DNA of 64,000 nucleotides from Trema orientale (GCA_002914845.1 JXTC01000014.1:1266958-1330957); one strand, 5' to 3'; shown: positions 46,542 through 58,767, counted from the first letter of the stretch. Made by a program: numbers and translations. Notes: generated from the sequence alone by a model not told the origin.

Positions 46542-47607
46542 ATGTATTATTTTCTTAGTCTTTTCTTTTGAAAATATACTTTTTGTTGAGAATCAACCAC
46601 TTAATTTTTGTTTAGAAAGGAAAAGTGAAAGTATGATTAAAGGTACGAGATTTAGGGACCCAATTGATGTTTGATGGAGTGAGAATTAGATACGAAATCG
46701 TTTAATGGTAATTTTTTTTAATATATAAAGAAAAGCTTGTAAAAGTATTTATTTCCCAATGGCACGTCCAATCACCTAGATATTGCCTTTTACGTGTTGC
46801 AAATATTTTCCTTGATAATAAAGGGGGGCGGGGGAATCCTTCTTTAGAAGAAAAAAAAGATTAATTTGGAAAATACATACAAGTCAAGAGTGTAACAATA
46901 AAGCTTCTCAAAGGAAATTATCATAGAATTAATTAAACGCATGAAATTGAACAACGTAGTGTTTTAATGATCGTTTAGTGTATGGTGAAAATAACAATGT
47001 TTCAGTCAGGGTATGTACTAACAATACCAAAAGGAGGCTAAAGTGGAAGAGAACTTATACTCAGTTTGGCATGGTTTGGACGAACAAATATAAATACTCT
47101 TTTAGTATTAGTATAATATGAGCACGCCTAAACATATCAATATGCTTATATATTTGTATATTGATTTACGTTTGTATATATATTTGCATATGCATGCGCT
47201 CGCATGCACGATCCATCTTCATTTGTACCACTATAATATTCATATTCTACGTACCAGGTGAAACGTCCACTATAATATTCTACGTACTAATAATTTGTAC
47301 CACATTTGTTTATGGAATATAGCATTATATTTTTACCACCACTACTATTAATTCAATCATATACAACTATTACAGTAATATGTAGAAAGGCTAATAAGTT
47401 CACTAAAGAATGCCCATATATGTATCGAAAAGGTGATGAGGGGTCAATTAGGTATGGAATGGATCCCCCTATTCTAATATTATAAGGGCATCTTATTAAG
47501 AAATTAAGTAGATCACAAACAACGATTAGTGTACTAAAAGCACCAAAAAGGGCAAACTTTATCGTCGTTGTCAGAGCATATATAAAGTTAAAGCTTCAAA
47601 TAATGTT
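46542..47607. other. Intergenic
   Basis: No gene seen. ACGTACCAGGTG and CTATAATATTCTACGTACTA repeat once around 47235-47290. Confidence 0.4.
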
Positions 47608-47612
47608 AGAAT

Positions 47613-48099
47613 TGTTAGGAAATTGTATTTCCTATATTGGGCCACATATACAATTCAACTGTATTGGGCCATATTATTTCACAAGGATCCAATAAGTGAT
47701 TAAATGATGCTGGGTCAGGAAATCTAACTGGGTATGGATATCAATGTGGATACCCTGTTAGTTACTTAGTTGGGTTTGATGGATACCCAACAGGGACTAT
47801 TTAAAGAACTTATTAGGGTTATGGTCTATGTAGCCAAAATTTCACGTACGTTCAATTCTCTATAACCCACCATCAGTTACAGAGAACTCAATCTGAGTAA
47901 CATTAAGGTTTAAGTTACAGAAGATCAAATCCTCTAACATCATCTGTTGTTCACGCTTCCGCCTTCGGTCTCTCCATCTCTAATACTCTACAGATTAGCC
48001 ATGAACTCAGGTATATTCAACAAACCCTAATCTGTTAATTTAGCATGAATGATTTAAGATTTCTGTTTGGTTCATTTGCAATCCTAATATAATCTAACA
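47613..48099 (+). mobile_element. Solo LTR of a copia-like retrotransposon (487 bp)
   Basis: TGTTAGGAAATTG...AATATAATCTAACA has TG...CA ends with inverted TGTTAG/CTAACA. A perfect 5-bp target duplication AGAAT flanks it (47608-47612 and 48100-48104). A TATA-like CTATTTAAAG lies at about 47798-47807, indicating plus orientation. No internal retrotransposon sequence flanks it, so it likely arose by LTR-LTR recombination. Confidence 0.88.
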
Positions 48100-48104
48100 A
48101 GAAT

Positions 48105-49138
48105 ATGTTTCTTCTTTATTTAGAAACATTGTGGAACTCATTTTATCGACTAGTCCATGGCTGAAACCAAAATGGTTTTTCAATGCATGACACTTATCTC
48201 CACAATTTAATGGGTTAATACAAAAATTCTAATCAAGAAAGCTAACTGGATTTTCATCAAGGTATCAAGGTTAATCTGCAATAAATCTGGGAAACTGCTA
48301 CGCTAGAAACAAATTTAATCCAGGAAAGCACTCCACTAAACAAAATATATTCGAAATAACAAACGTTCTAATACCACTTTTTTTTTTTTTAAAGCACTTT
48401 TGCTTTCTAATACCACTTAGTTGAGAAAGAAGGAAAAAAAAATAGTGAGACAAATAAATCTCTTTCTCTGTTTGTGCACCGATCAAAAACAGTCTAGAGC
48501 TAAAGCTTAGTAATATATAAAATATCAAGCAAAGTAGCCTTTATAAAATGTATGTATCTTCAACAACTTATGTGAAAACGACAACAATAGACTGGTACCA
48601 CTTTTCTTTTTTTTTTTTTTTTGACGAAAAGACTGGTACCACTTATTAGATCCAACTAATTATTTATAAATGTCATTTTCTTTGCTCTAATTCATACCAC
48701 AATTTTTTTCCTTCAAATATATATATGTATATATATTTTCTCCTCACACAAATTAATTCCAAAGAAGAAGTTTAGTGGCTCAAAATGACCGTTAACAGTG
48801 CATAAAATACTATTGTTAACTTTAATTCACATATGTTGAACAGTGGTATTTGGCTACTTAACTACGCGAAAACTCACTAAAGGGATACATGAAAACAAAT
48901 CAAAGCTCGAAATTTTTTTCTCTAATTTTATTTTTGCAATATAATTAGGCTGAGTAGCAGTTTTGGATGACAATATTAGATCAACAGTAATTTTTGTAAA
49001 TTTTCCTTTTCTAAAGAAAATTGTTATAAAACTAAAATACTATTTTTAAGAAACATCTATCCATGAAATAAGCCCATAATATGCTGGCCTTCAGCTTTTT
49101 GAACTTTTTCCCGTTTTCAATAGAGCTTCTTATAAAAA
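48105..49138. other. Intergenic, AT-rich
   Basis: No gene seen. The phrase GGTACCACTT recurs near 48370-48650 beside poly-T runs, suggesting a small local duplication. Confidence 0.35.
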
Positions 49139-50230
49139 AGGGTTTTGGACACTTATACCTATTTTTCAAAAAATAATATCAAATTTACGACCTTTCAAAA
49201 ATAATAAAAATCCGTAAGACCTTTTTATGGCATTTTCGAAATACTTTGAAAGTTAGAAAACGCGGTGGCATTTTAGTAAATAAGTCATTTTTTTTTTTTA
49301 CAAGAAACCTTTGTGGTTTCCTGGAAACCAATTTGGTTTCCTATTAGCGGAATGTTCTGTAAGTAAGTAAATCACAGGAAACCGCAAAAGTTTCCTGGAA
49401 ACCAGTTTGGTTTCCTTTAGCCGAAAGCCCTGTACGTAAGTAAATCACAGGAAAGCACAAAGGTTTCCTAGAAACCATTTTGGTTTCCTTTAGCCGAATA
49501 TCCTGTACGTAAGTAAATCATATGAAACCATGAATATTTTCAGGAAATTATTATGGTTTCCTTTTTGTAGAATGTCCTGTAGCTAAATAAATCACAGGAA
49601 ACCATCGTGGTTTCTGAATATCTTGTACATAAGTAAATCACATGGAACTATGAATATTTTCGAGAAACTATTGTGGTTTCTTTTTTGCAGAATGCCCTGT
49701 AGTTAAATAAATCACAAGAAACTATCATGGTTTCCTTTTAGCAGATTGCCCTGTAGCTAAGTAAATCACAAGAAACCACAAAAATTTTCTAGAAACCATT
49801 ATTGTTTCTTTTTCAAATCACAGGAAATAATGAAAGTTTCCTAAAAGCTATTGTGATTTCCTTTTTGAAGAATGCCCTGTAGCAAGAATTTGGTGAGGTA
49901 TTGAACAAGGACGCTGAAAAATATGATCAAGTTCTCAAATTAAATAATTATATTTTTGAAGTAAAAGCAACAGAAATATATAGAATTTTGGATTCTGACA
50001 ACTAGTTTCCAATAACCAAATTGGTTTCTAGTAATCAATAATTGAATTAACCAAATAGTTCTACTGTTTATGATAGAAACTAATTTAGTTTTCAGTTTTT
50101 ATTAACTAAATAGTTATAATATTTATGATGAAAACCAATATAGTTGTTAGTTTTTAGTAACCAATTTGGTTTCTAGTTTCCAAAAACCAATTAGTTTATA
50201 ATTTCTAATAATGAATTAGTAATTAGTTTT
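49139..50230 (-). repeat. Second copy of the minisatellite-bearing element, inverted
   Basis: 49139-49288 is the reverse complement of the unique tail at 926-1088. From 49290 it runs into an array of ~73-bp units (AAGTAAATCACAGGAAACC ... TTTCCTGGAAACCAGTTTGG ... CCTGTA). The array is clear to about 49880, then decays to irregular AACCAAATTGGTTTCTAG words up to about 50230. Confidence 0.8.
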
Positions 50231-51086
50231 AAGAGTGATCAGCTACAAGTAAACTAGTAGCAAAAAGAAACAAAAAAAAAATAGAAATTCTAAGACGTTA
50301 TTTGGTCTTTCTTAGCAAGAATTTGTTATTTTTCTAAAAAAAAGTAGTACAAAAATAAGTAAAAGTTTGGACATAGTATTCTTGGTATTATTTATTAAAA
50401 GGTAGTACTAGGTGTCTTTTTCCTTATAAAAAACCAGTCGCAAAATCTGAAAAATATCTTTTTCAAAAATCGCGGATTTATTTTGAAATATACTATTTTT
50501 AAAGGTTTATTTAGGAAAATAACACTTTTTAAAAATAGAAACAAAAATGCCATTTTTTCTAAAATTGGTGCTTTTCAAATGTACTTGAGGTAACTAAACA
50601 GATTATTTAGAGTAACCAAGCAAATTATTTGAGATAACCAGACTTGTTACCTCAAGTAATTTATCAAGTTACCTCAAATATCTTATTAATTTGTAAAAAA
50701 AGTGATATTTTTTTCAAATATTTTAAAAGTAATATTTTTTAAATAAAATAGAGAATCTTTAAAAAATTTTAAAATTCGGAATTTTTCAATTTTTCTGAAA
50801 ATTTTCCATATAAAATTAGATTTCCTCTTATGCAACTTTCAAATGGGCTAAGTCTATCAATGGATTGAAGAAATTTAGGTGATGCCCAATATTTTAAATT
50901 TAATTTAATAGATGTTCACTTTTTAAATTATATAGCTAAATATCCAAGTGTATATATTTTTATACCTGATAGATATTTACTAATTTCAGTTAATGTACTA
51001 AATGTACTAAGTATATAAATTTTTATATTTGGTACATAATATTTTACACTTGATATATAAACATATAAACCAGATATTTTGCTATA
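50231..51086. other. Intergenic, AT-rich
   Basis: No gene. About 50420-50570 again has AAAATGCCATTTTT and ...GGTTTATTTAGGAAAATA words like the unique tail of the minisatellite element, so its far end may lie here. Confidence 0.35.
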
Positions 51087-51288
51087 AGAATAATACTAAG
51101 TGTACCAAAATTTATATCAGAATTTTAATACCAACACATGTGACATGTGAATTGGCATTATTCAATTAGTGAATATAATTAATTTTTTTATACTAAGTTC
51201 TAATACACCAATTGAATAATGCCAACTCATATGCCACATGTGTTGATATTAAAAATTTGGTAACAATTTTGGTACACCTAGTATCATC
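51087..51288. mobile_element. Mutator-type MITE, family B copy 2 (202 bp)
   Basis: The inverted arms contain GTGTACCAAAATTT and AATACCAACACATGTG on the left and their complements on the right. The flanks TTTGCTATA and TTTGTTATA match at 8 of 9 positions. The arms clearly match the element at 55588-55788. Confidence 0.8.
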
Positions 51289-52015
51289 TTTTGTTATAGT
51301 ATTTGAAAATTTGACATTTACTTAAAGTACGCCCAAATACGTTAAAAATAGGCTCCTTTTTAGAAAATACAGAGAGAACCCAAAAACTTAAAAAATACGG
51401 TCATACAGTGCTAAAAGTTAGAAAAATACTACCTACAACTTTTTAAAATATAGCCCGATACAGTGATGCTGACGCGCATCAAGCAAATTTTTTTTTTTTT
51501 TAAAGGACGTCAAGCCCATTTTTATATTTTTTATTTCTTTTTGAAGGACAGGTGCCAGTCAAAAAATGTGTCAGTGCCTATTAGAATACTGACACAAGAT
51601 TATATATTACCATTTTTTAATTTTATTAATTATTATTTATTTTACTTTTTTTAGTCCAAATTATTTGTTTTATTTTTCTTTTTATTCTATTTCAGCCATG
51701 TTTTTTTCATTTTCACATTCTTTTTTTTTTTTTGCTGATAATTTAAATTTAAATTTTATTTTTATGCTTATTTTTGGTTTAACAAATCATAAAAATTTAA
51801 TTATACTATCACACATTTTTTTCGTAATTTTTTTTTGAGAGACTTTGAATACTTTTTTGAAGGAGCTTATGCCATATTTCTGATAAAATTAATTCTAAAG
51901 CTCTCTTACATGACTTCATTTTCAATTTTTTAGATATTGCTAATAATTTGGTAAGATACCTATGGTAACTATTTTTTTTTTTTTCCACAATAAACAGCAC
52001 CTCAATTATTTTCCT
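51289..52015. other. Intergenic, poly-T rich
   Basis: Long T runs (51487, 51720, 51970) and no recognised gene. Confidence 0.4.
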
Positions 52016-52670
52016 ACCTCCAAGATACTGACAGTATCATGATAAGATATCTATGATTGCACAAAAAGTAACACACGAGCTCTCTTTCCATCTCTTGGAT
52101 AGCAAAGGTATTATGATAGGTTACCTATAGTTATGCAATAAGCAACACCCAAACTGTATTCTCATCTCTTGGATACTAGAGTTATCATGATAGGATACTT
52201 ATGGTTGCATACTAAGTAACAATTCAACTCTCTTTCCATCTCCTGGATACCAAAGGTATCATAATACGATACATATGGTAAACCTTTTTTTCTTTTTTGC
52301 CATAAAAAATGTCAAACTACCATTTGAATTTCTAAGATATCTATGGTAACTTTTTTTTTCTTTTTTTCTTTTTTTTTTTTTTTAAAAAAAATTCTTCAAA
52401 TACCACCTTTCTGAGATACCTAAAATATTTTTATTTTTGGCAATAAGGAACTCCAAACTCCCATTCCAATATCCTTGATACTATAAGTAACAAAGTAAGA
52501 TACCTATGTGGCAACATCTCTCCCTTTTTTTTTCTTGGAAATGAAAAATGCTAAACTACTCTTTGAATTTCCAAAATACCATAAGTAATGTGGTTGGACA
52601 CCTATGGTAACTTTTTTAAATTTGCTTGGATACCATAAGGATCATAGTAGGATATCTACGATAAACCTAG
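52016..52670. repeat. Minisatellite, 74-bp unit, three clear copies then decay
   Basis: Units beginning CTTGGATA or CCTGGATA occur at 52094, 52168 and 52242, exactly 74 bp apart, with a preceding partial from 52020. Each carries GTATCATGATAGGATACCTATGGTTGCA-like and CTCTCTTTCCATCTC-like parts. From about 52290 the same words (CCTATGGTAAC, GATACCATAAG) recur at irregular spacing between poly-T tracts. The sequence is unrelated to the 1-925 array. Confidence 0.8.
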
Positions 52671-54115
52671 TTTTTCTTTTTTAAGCTTATTCTAATTTTT
52701 AATATATAGTTTTCAATTTCGTAATTATTGTATCTATTTATCACTTTTTGCCCCTTTTTGCACTCATAAATCTTAATTTAATAACTCTCTATTTTTTTTT
52801 TGCTTTATTACCTAATTTCCCTAAGGATGCTCATCAGTTGAAACTGACCCTTCCAATCAACCCAATTGAAGAATGATTTTGAAATTTCATCCAATTCAAT
52901 TGTTCTGCACTGTGTATGTCATTGCCAAAGGAAAAATCTCTTCTGTCCGGTCTGCTTCGGCTTCGACTCCTACAAGAGCTTCCACACGTAATCAGACACA
53001 TAATCATATGCAACAACAACATAGAGGTATGTTTCTGCGAATCGAGCATCGTGTTATTCCCATTCCATATGTCTGATTTTTGACTAGATCCACTTAATTT
53101 GGGCTTGGGCAGCTTTTTTTCCCTTTAAGTTTTTTAATTATTTTAAATCTTTTCAACCATTTTTAATTTAAAATTAATGAGGCAATTTCAGGCTAATTCT
53201 GATTGAAGATAAAATAGAACAAGTCATTTTGAGTGTTTTTGGCCAAAATAAAATAAACTTTAAATATCTGACCTCAAGGTTAAAACAAAAAATTTTATTT
53301 GATGTTAAAATGTGTAGAATAAGTTGAACTTTTTTATATGTGGATAAATCATTTATGTATACAACTAAATATAATACATACTTTAAAAATATATGAATTA
53401 TTGCATTAGATTGTTTTGAATGAGTTATTTTTAGGAGTCTAAATAAAGTTGATCTAATCTAAATCAGTTTTTGAAAATCAGTAACCGATCTAAACAATTG
53501 AGATTGATTATAATTTATGTGTATATATATATATATATTTGATTCGATTGGATTAGTTACTTTGTTAGGTTGGAATTACTTTTTGTACAACACTTCAATC
53601 AACAAGTTGCAATTGGAGAGAAGGTAGATATGTTCCTCTTCTAGCTTTGAAACCAACAGTCGTTAACATGATTTACTAACCCCAAACTCTTGCAGTTGGG
53701 CCAGTCTATCGAGCTGAACTCTTTACCTTATTAGTTGTTCCGTTGATTCTTGTTATTAAAGCTATTAACACTAGGATAACGAGTATCATGTTCATGGCGA
53801 AAATGATCTACCAATCTCAAGCAACATCATTGGTAGAACAGGTAAAGTTCCTAAACTCATTTTAATTTGTGTGTATATATGTATGCAACCAGATAAAGCC
53901 AAACATACATACAGTTATGTCGTTTATGCTAGCTAATATAACAGATAATAAAACATAGATAAAGCCAACATACACATAGTTATGTCGTTTCATATTCCAG
54001 CTAATATCACAGATAATAAAACATATATACGTATTTGTGGGAGAAGATTAGCAAAGGAGATGCTCTAATAAAAAGGATTTCAATATCTTAACATACACAG
54101 AGTACTTTTTTTTTT
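52671..54115. other. Intergenic
   Basis: No gene is recognised. A ~60-bp direct duplication occurs at 53890-54030 (AGATAAAGCCAAACATACA... and AGATAAAGCCAACATACAC..., each followed by AGTTATGTCGTTT and ATAACAGATAATAAAACATA-like words). Confidence 0.45.
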
Positions 54116-55520
54116 TTAAATTTTTACAGATAATCGAGATCTATCAAGAATGCTTTCCAAAACATTTTGGCTTACATGTTTAGGTATCAAACACATTTTA
54201 ATCATGTCCTTGAGAAGCTCAAGAGCAACATCTTTTTTATAACCTTTATGTAGCCACTGACAATGGTGTTGTAAGAAATAAAATTGGGTATAACACATTT
54301 GCTTACACTTGTCAAATATCTTCTCGCCTTATCCATTTCACAAAGGAGGCAACATCCTTAATCTATGTGCTATAAGATAAGAGCTTTACTATGTTGAACA
54401 ATTGGATCAAACAAATTTTGGGCATTCTCCATCAATTTTTTTTCAGAAAGAGAATCTAATTGTTAGGACACATTGCTCGGATAACAATCATGTCAAATAT
54501 ACTTTCAACTTGTTCAAGTTAACCTAAATGACACGATACATTGAGTGATAAATTGTGAGACAATTTCTAGATCCTTGTGATTTATTTATTCCGCTAAGAC
54601 ATCATTCATTCTTTTTTTTTTTTTTTTGAAGAAACATCTGCTAAGATATCCTTCATTCTTCTTTCCTTGACAAGAACATCCGCTAAGACATCATTCATTC
54701 TTCTTTCCTTGACAAGAGTATCCGCTACGACATCTTTCATTCTTCTTTCCTTGACAAAAACATTCACTAAGATGCTAAATGTTACATTCATCCAGCATCA
54801 GTGACTTCTCTCCATTGGCCTGAATGACACAATCCATGGATTGACCTGAATGATACAATCCATAGAATAAACAATCGTGTACATTGGCCTGAATGACACA
54901 GTCCTTAAATCAAAGAGTTGTAGGCCTATATATTAGGCAATACAACTCTATTAGTCATTGCTTCCAGAAAGTGAAATTCTAGCATCAAGCATATCAATTA
55001 GGAATCTAGCACCAACGACCAAATTCGCATAATCCATAATCCAAGGATATACAACACCAAGGTTGATCATATCTTGAGAAAAACTCAAGGCCTCATCCAT
55101 TCCTCCTCCTTTGCAAAGGCTGTCAATGAGGCCTAAATAGGGGTGCTTCTTCTCCGTCGCCACAATCATGAAGCCTTCTGTGCACATCCCATGAATCAGA
55201 GTATTCAGCCTATAAGCATCAGGTTGGAGGGCATGCCTATAGAGAGTTGCCAAAACTAAGAAGCCCAGGTTCACCTTCTCTAATCGACACATAGATTTGT
55301 TTACAGTAGTCATCGTACAGACATTAGGCCGATAACGAAGGCAACCCATTATTATCTTCTATTTATACACACAGACAACAATAAAACATCGGTTCTTGTC
55401 AGAGAGAGCCTCAAGCAAAATAATTAAAAGCCCAAATGGAGGGCATAGGTCGCTCCCCTAATAAGAGAATCAAAACAGCACAAGCCTCATCTAAACATAG
55501 GTTCCTAGATTTGCATCTTA
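54116..55520 (-). pseudogene. Decayed P-class pentatricopeptide repeat (PPR) gene
   Basis: PPR proteins bind organellar RNA. Read from 55520 downward, the N-terminal phrase LDEA...RPMPSIWAFNY is followed by a stop. From 55349 come CTMTTVNKSMCRLEKVNLGF, ALQPDAYRLNTLIHGMCTEG and LIDSLCKGGGMDEALSFSQD, then degraded repeats (MLDARISL, FSILVNVFVKERRMKD). From 54298 downward the final part has GYKKDVALELLKDMIKMCLIP and NVLESILD. Frames are broken by several stops and indels. Residues 'VLVKERRMKD(V/I)LAD' are tandemly triplicated (54606-54790). Several repeats are missing between 55150 and 55080 compared with a normal gene of this group. Confidence 0.85.
54640..54775 (-). repeat. 42-bp in-frame tandem triplication in the PPR relic
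   Basis: Three units of 42 bp, each encoding 14 residues of the form VLVKERRMKDVLAD, follow each other with a few substitutions. On the plus strand each has TTCATTCTTCTTTCCTTGAC. Confidence 0.9.
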
Positions 55521-55587
55521 TATGGACCATTTTCTCCAAATTATAATTAATAGTAATCATAATCATAAAATTTGTTATATTATTATA

Positions 55588-55788
55588 GGATAGCACTACA
55601 TGTCCCAACTTTATACCAAATTTTTTGTACCAACACATGTGGTATGTAAGTTGTCACCATTTAATTGGTGTTTTAATACTTACCACAAATAGGATAAACA
55701 TTATCACCAACTGAGTGGTGACAAATCACATGCCACATGTGTTGGTATTAAAATTTTGGTACAAAAGTTGGTACCTCAAGCATTATCC
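55588..55788. mobile_element. Mutator-type MITE, family B copy 3 (201 bp)
   Basis: A perfect 9-bp target duplication ATTATTATA lies at 55579-55587 and 55789-55797. The inverted arms carry ACCAACACATGTGG and AGTTGTCACCA on the left, with the complements on the right. No ORF. Confidence 0.9.
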
Positions 55789-55830
55789 ATTATTATAAGA
55801 ACGAAAATGTAGAGTAGGGAGAAGGATTAC

Positions 55831-56911
55831 CAGAATTGATGAAGAGCTTCGTCTTCATACTTGTATTGAGATCCCTTTCAGGTTTTCTCTTTCATGTTTT
55901 CTCAAACAAACTGCTAATAGAACATATTCTGAACTTTAAGCCCCAACCAAAAAAAAAAAAAAAAAGACTCAAAATTAGAGAAATAACTCAAAATTTCAGC
56001 CGAAATAACTCATAAATACAAGATCAAAAATCCAAACAACTTACCTTCAACAGATTGTCGATGCTTAGCTCAAGGAGTGGTGTCTCAACAGTAACACAGA
56101 AGACTGAAAGAGGGGGAAAAAAACAAAAGACTGAGATATTAGAGAAGTTATAGAACCACCTCTTGGAGGGGAAAAAAAAAAAAAACTTGTCTTCATTAGA
56201 GAAATCATCAGAGAATCATTTATTTTCACTTATACAATCACAACATTTAGAATTTTATAGTTTATTTTTATATCGTAGGGTCTGATTGGAATTTTAGAAT
56301 TGATGGCAGGACGTTTCTAGGCCTTTTATTTGAAAAAAAAAAAAAACAAATGAGCATGTTCTGAAATCCGAAGAATTTGCCCCAAGCCTATGATAAAGCT
56401 AATACATCAAATTCTTAGACTAATACAAGTCGAATTTTATGAGAAAGAATTTCTACACATCATAGTCCTGATCTTTAAGGCTTTGTTTGGAACTTGGAAA
56501 GTATTTGGGAAAAAATAGTTAAAGGAAAAACAAGGGAAATAAAATGATAAGGAAAAAAAAAACTTCCTCACCAATTTATTTCTCTAGTTTGGTAGTTGAA
56601 AAGAAACTAAAGGAAAAAAAAACCTTTTATTAGAGAAAAAAATATGAATATAAAAGTGGAAATATATGAACATAAAATGAATAAATAAACACAGACCCCG
56701 TTCCAGTTCAAATTATTCTAAAAATATGAGTATAACAGCTTATATATATTGGAGGTATATATACATATATATATGTATGTATGTATGGATCGTGAATATA
56801 ATACAATATGAAAGAGGAATTTAATGGCTGTAGTAGTGGTTAGAAAGAGGTGAGAGAAAGGTAGATCAAAAACAGAGAGAGAGGAAGGAGATGAGTGATC
56901 GAGACAGGTAG

Positions 56912-56957
<46 letters not shown>

Positions 56958-57560
56958 GGTATGAGAGAAAGTCTGTAAAAAGACGTTGAAGAGAGTGAGC
57001 ATAAACAGAAGCAAACAACGAAGAGATTTTCGTTTCATGAATTCGAAATCCATGAATTACTTACAAATTTTCCAGCAAACTTTCCTTCAGATTTTCTTTC
57101 ACCAACATTTTTGGTTACCAAAAAAGAGAAAGCAAAATCTCTCTATTTTTTTTTTTTTCCTTTTCCCTACTATTTTCCAGTAAGGAAATTTCACAAGGAA
57201 AATGCTCATTATATATATATATATATATCAAATATCAAAGTCCTCATCTATAAGGAATAAGGATAAGAAACTTTCACAGACAAAATAAGGCTGAGAGCTC
57301 GACTGCGATAGATCAAAAAGGAAAGAGAAGACTTACAGTAGCAAAATCAGCGAGCATTGAAGCACGACTACCGGCTGTAGAGAGGTGAACGCCGAAGGAA
57401 AGCTTGCAAATTTCAGATTTCAGGCGTCTTGTCTTGCAAAAGATAGGCAGACAGAGTAAAGGCCCGATCGTGTCGGAGTTTGCTTTGCTATGGGTGGGAT
57501 TTGGGAGGTCTCGAGTGACGGCGCAACAAATGGGGTGGGGAGTGGTATAAACTAGAGAAA
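55831..57560 (-). other. Possible noncoding 5' exons of the PPR relic, plus simple repeats
   Basis: Upstream of the PPR relic on the same strand there are exon-like blocks ending in good donors: about 57540-57337 (CTACT|GTAAGT), 56103-56045 (TTTCAG| ... GAAG|GTAAGT) and one ending at 55831 (CTG|GTAATC). They have no long frame. Multi-exon 5' leaders would fit a former or still transcribed locus. A (GA)n microsatellite (56915-56955) sits in the large intron. Evidence is splice signals only. Confidence 0.3.
56915..56955. repeat. (GA)n microsatellite
   Basis: About 20 uninterrupted AG units. Confidence 0.95.
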
Positions 57561-57618
57561 ATGATAAGGAGTGACAGTAGGTTAGAGCGCATTGTTTTTA
57601 TGGGCTCTGAAATAAAAT

Positions 57619-58758
57619 CGGGTAATTTGCAGTATAAATCCCCATCTTTTAGCGCCTTTGGCATTTAGGTCCCTAACTTTCAAATTTTGGCATTAAAAAA
57701 ACCACAACCTCCAAAAAGAGCTGCAGCATTGGTCCCTGTTGTCAATTCCGTCTATTTACGCGTTAAAAGCCCACTGTTACCCATATGCCACCCATATGAT
57801 TTGTTTTTAAAAACAGGTAAAAAAAAAAGCCCAAAGTCTATGGTTTCTCACTGTCGCAAAAACGCAGTGTATGGATTGTGGGCTTTAGATGCATTTACTA
57901 AAGAAGATTTAGAGTATAACAGAGACCAACAAACGATTAAACAAACCGGTGCCCATTTTGGTTTTGTTCTGTGTGTTCGTTCTTTTATGCTTTGAACGTG
58001 AATGATTTTATCAAATGTTTGAACTATATTGTATATCTTATTCATTTTTCTGTATATGCGTTTTCAAGTTTTTCTTATTTTTAACTTTATTTGCTTGCTG
58101 AGAAAACGTACAAAGGAGAACTCATGGAAAATTTTGCTAAACTATTGATTGTTGTTTACTCATTTCAGTTTTAGCAAATAGGAAACACGAAAAAAAAAGG
58201 GAGATCAAAAGCAGGCTAAAAGAAACTGACAAACAAAATGACCCACCTAAAGTGCAGAATCAACCTAAATTAAATCCAACGCAAAAGGATTATGATCATC
58301 AAATTGGTAGTAAAATAGTGTAACAAAAATCTTGATTTGGGTCATGTTCAATATGGTAAACCAAGCTTTTTCCCTCAAAATAAAAAAAAAGAGAGAGAGC
58401 CAAACTCAGGAACTAGAAATTGAGTGAGCTTGTTCACCTTCTACTCGATAAAATCGAGTGAGGAAAGATTAAGAACTTTGAATTTTATTTTTTCTACACC
58501 ATATGATTACTCAGTTTCAACGAAAAATTTTAGATCTTTGCTTTCCATTTTCATATAGATATTTACATTATCGATTAAAGAGATGGGTATTTTATTTTAT
58601 TATACCTTTTTTAATACCTTCGAAAATGATCAAATAGTTAGTGGGGACCAAACCTGCTACTATTTTTGGAGGTTGAGGATTTTAATGCCAAAATTTGAAA
58701 ATTAGAGACCTAAATGCCAAGAACAGTAAAGATTGGAGATTTTTGCCGCAAATTACCT
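57619..58758. mobile_element. Mutator-like element, 1.14 kb, ~115-bp terminal inverted repeats
   Basis: A perfect 9-bp target duplication AAATAAAAT lies at 57610-57618 and 58759-58767. The long inverted repeats begin GGTAATTTGC and share GGCATTTAGGTC, TCAAATTTTGGCATTAAAA and CAACCTCCAAAAA, ending near GGTCCC. The inside (57740-58640) has a 102-codon open frame at 57687-57995 that starts within the left repeat and matches nothing I know. There is no MULE transposase, so the element is non-autonomous. Confidence 0.88.
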
Positions 58759-58767
58759 AAATAAAAT

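Noticed and set aside
52834..53076. Overlapping short frames on both strands
   Set aside because: Arg/Ser-rich sequence without any recognised motif, and no plausible start context or exon neighbours.
56718..57053. Minus-strand 111-codon frame with a Leu-Ser run
   Set aside because: The run is just the (GA)n microsatellite translated; no other support.
57687..57995. 102-codon frame inside the Mutator-like element as a host gene
   Set aside because: It starts within the terminal inverted repeat and has no recognised motif; kept only as a feature of the element.
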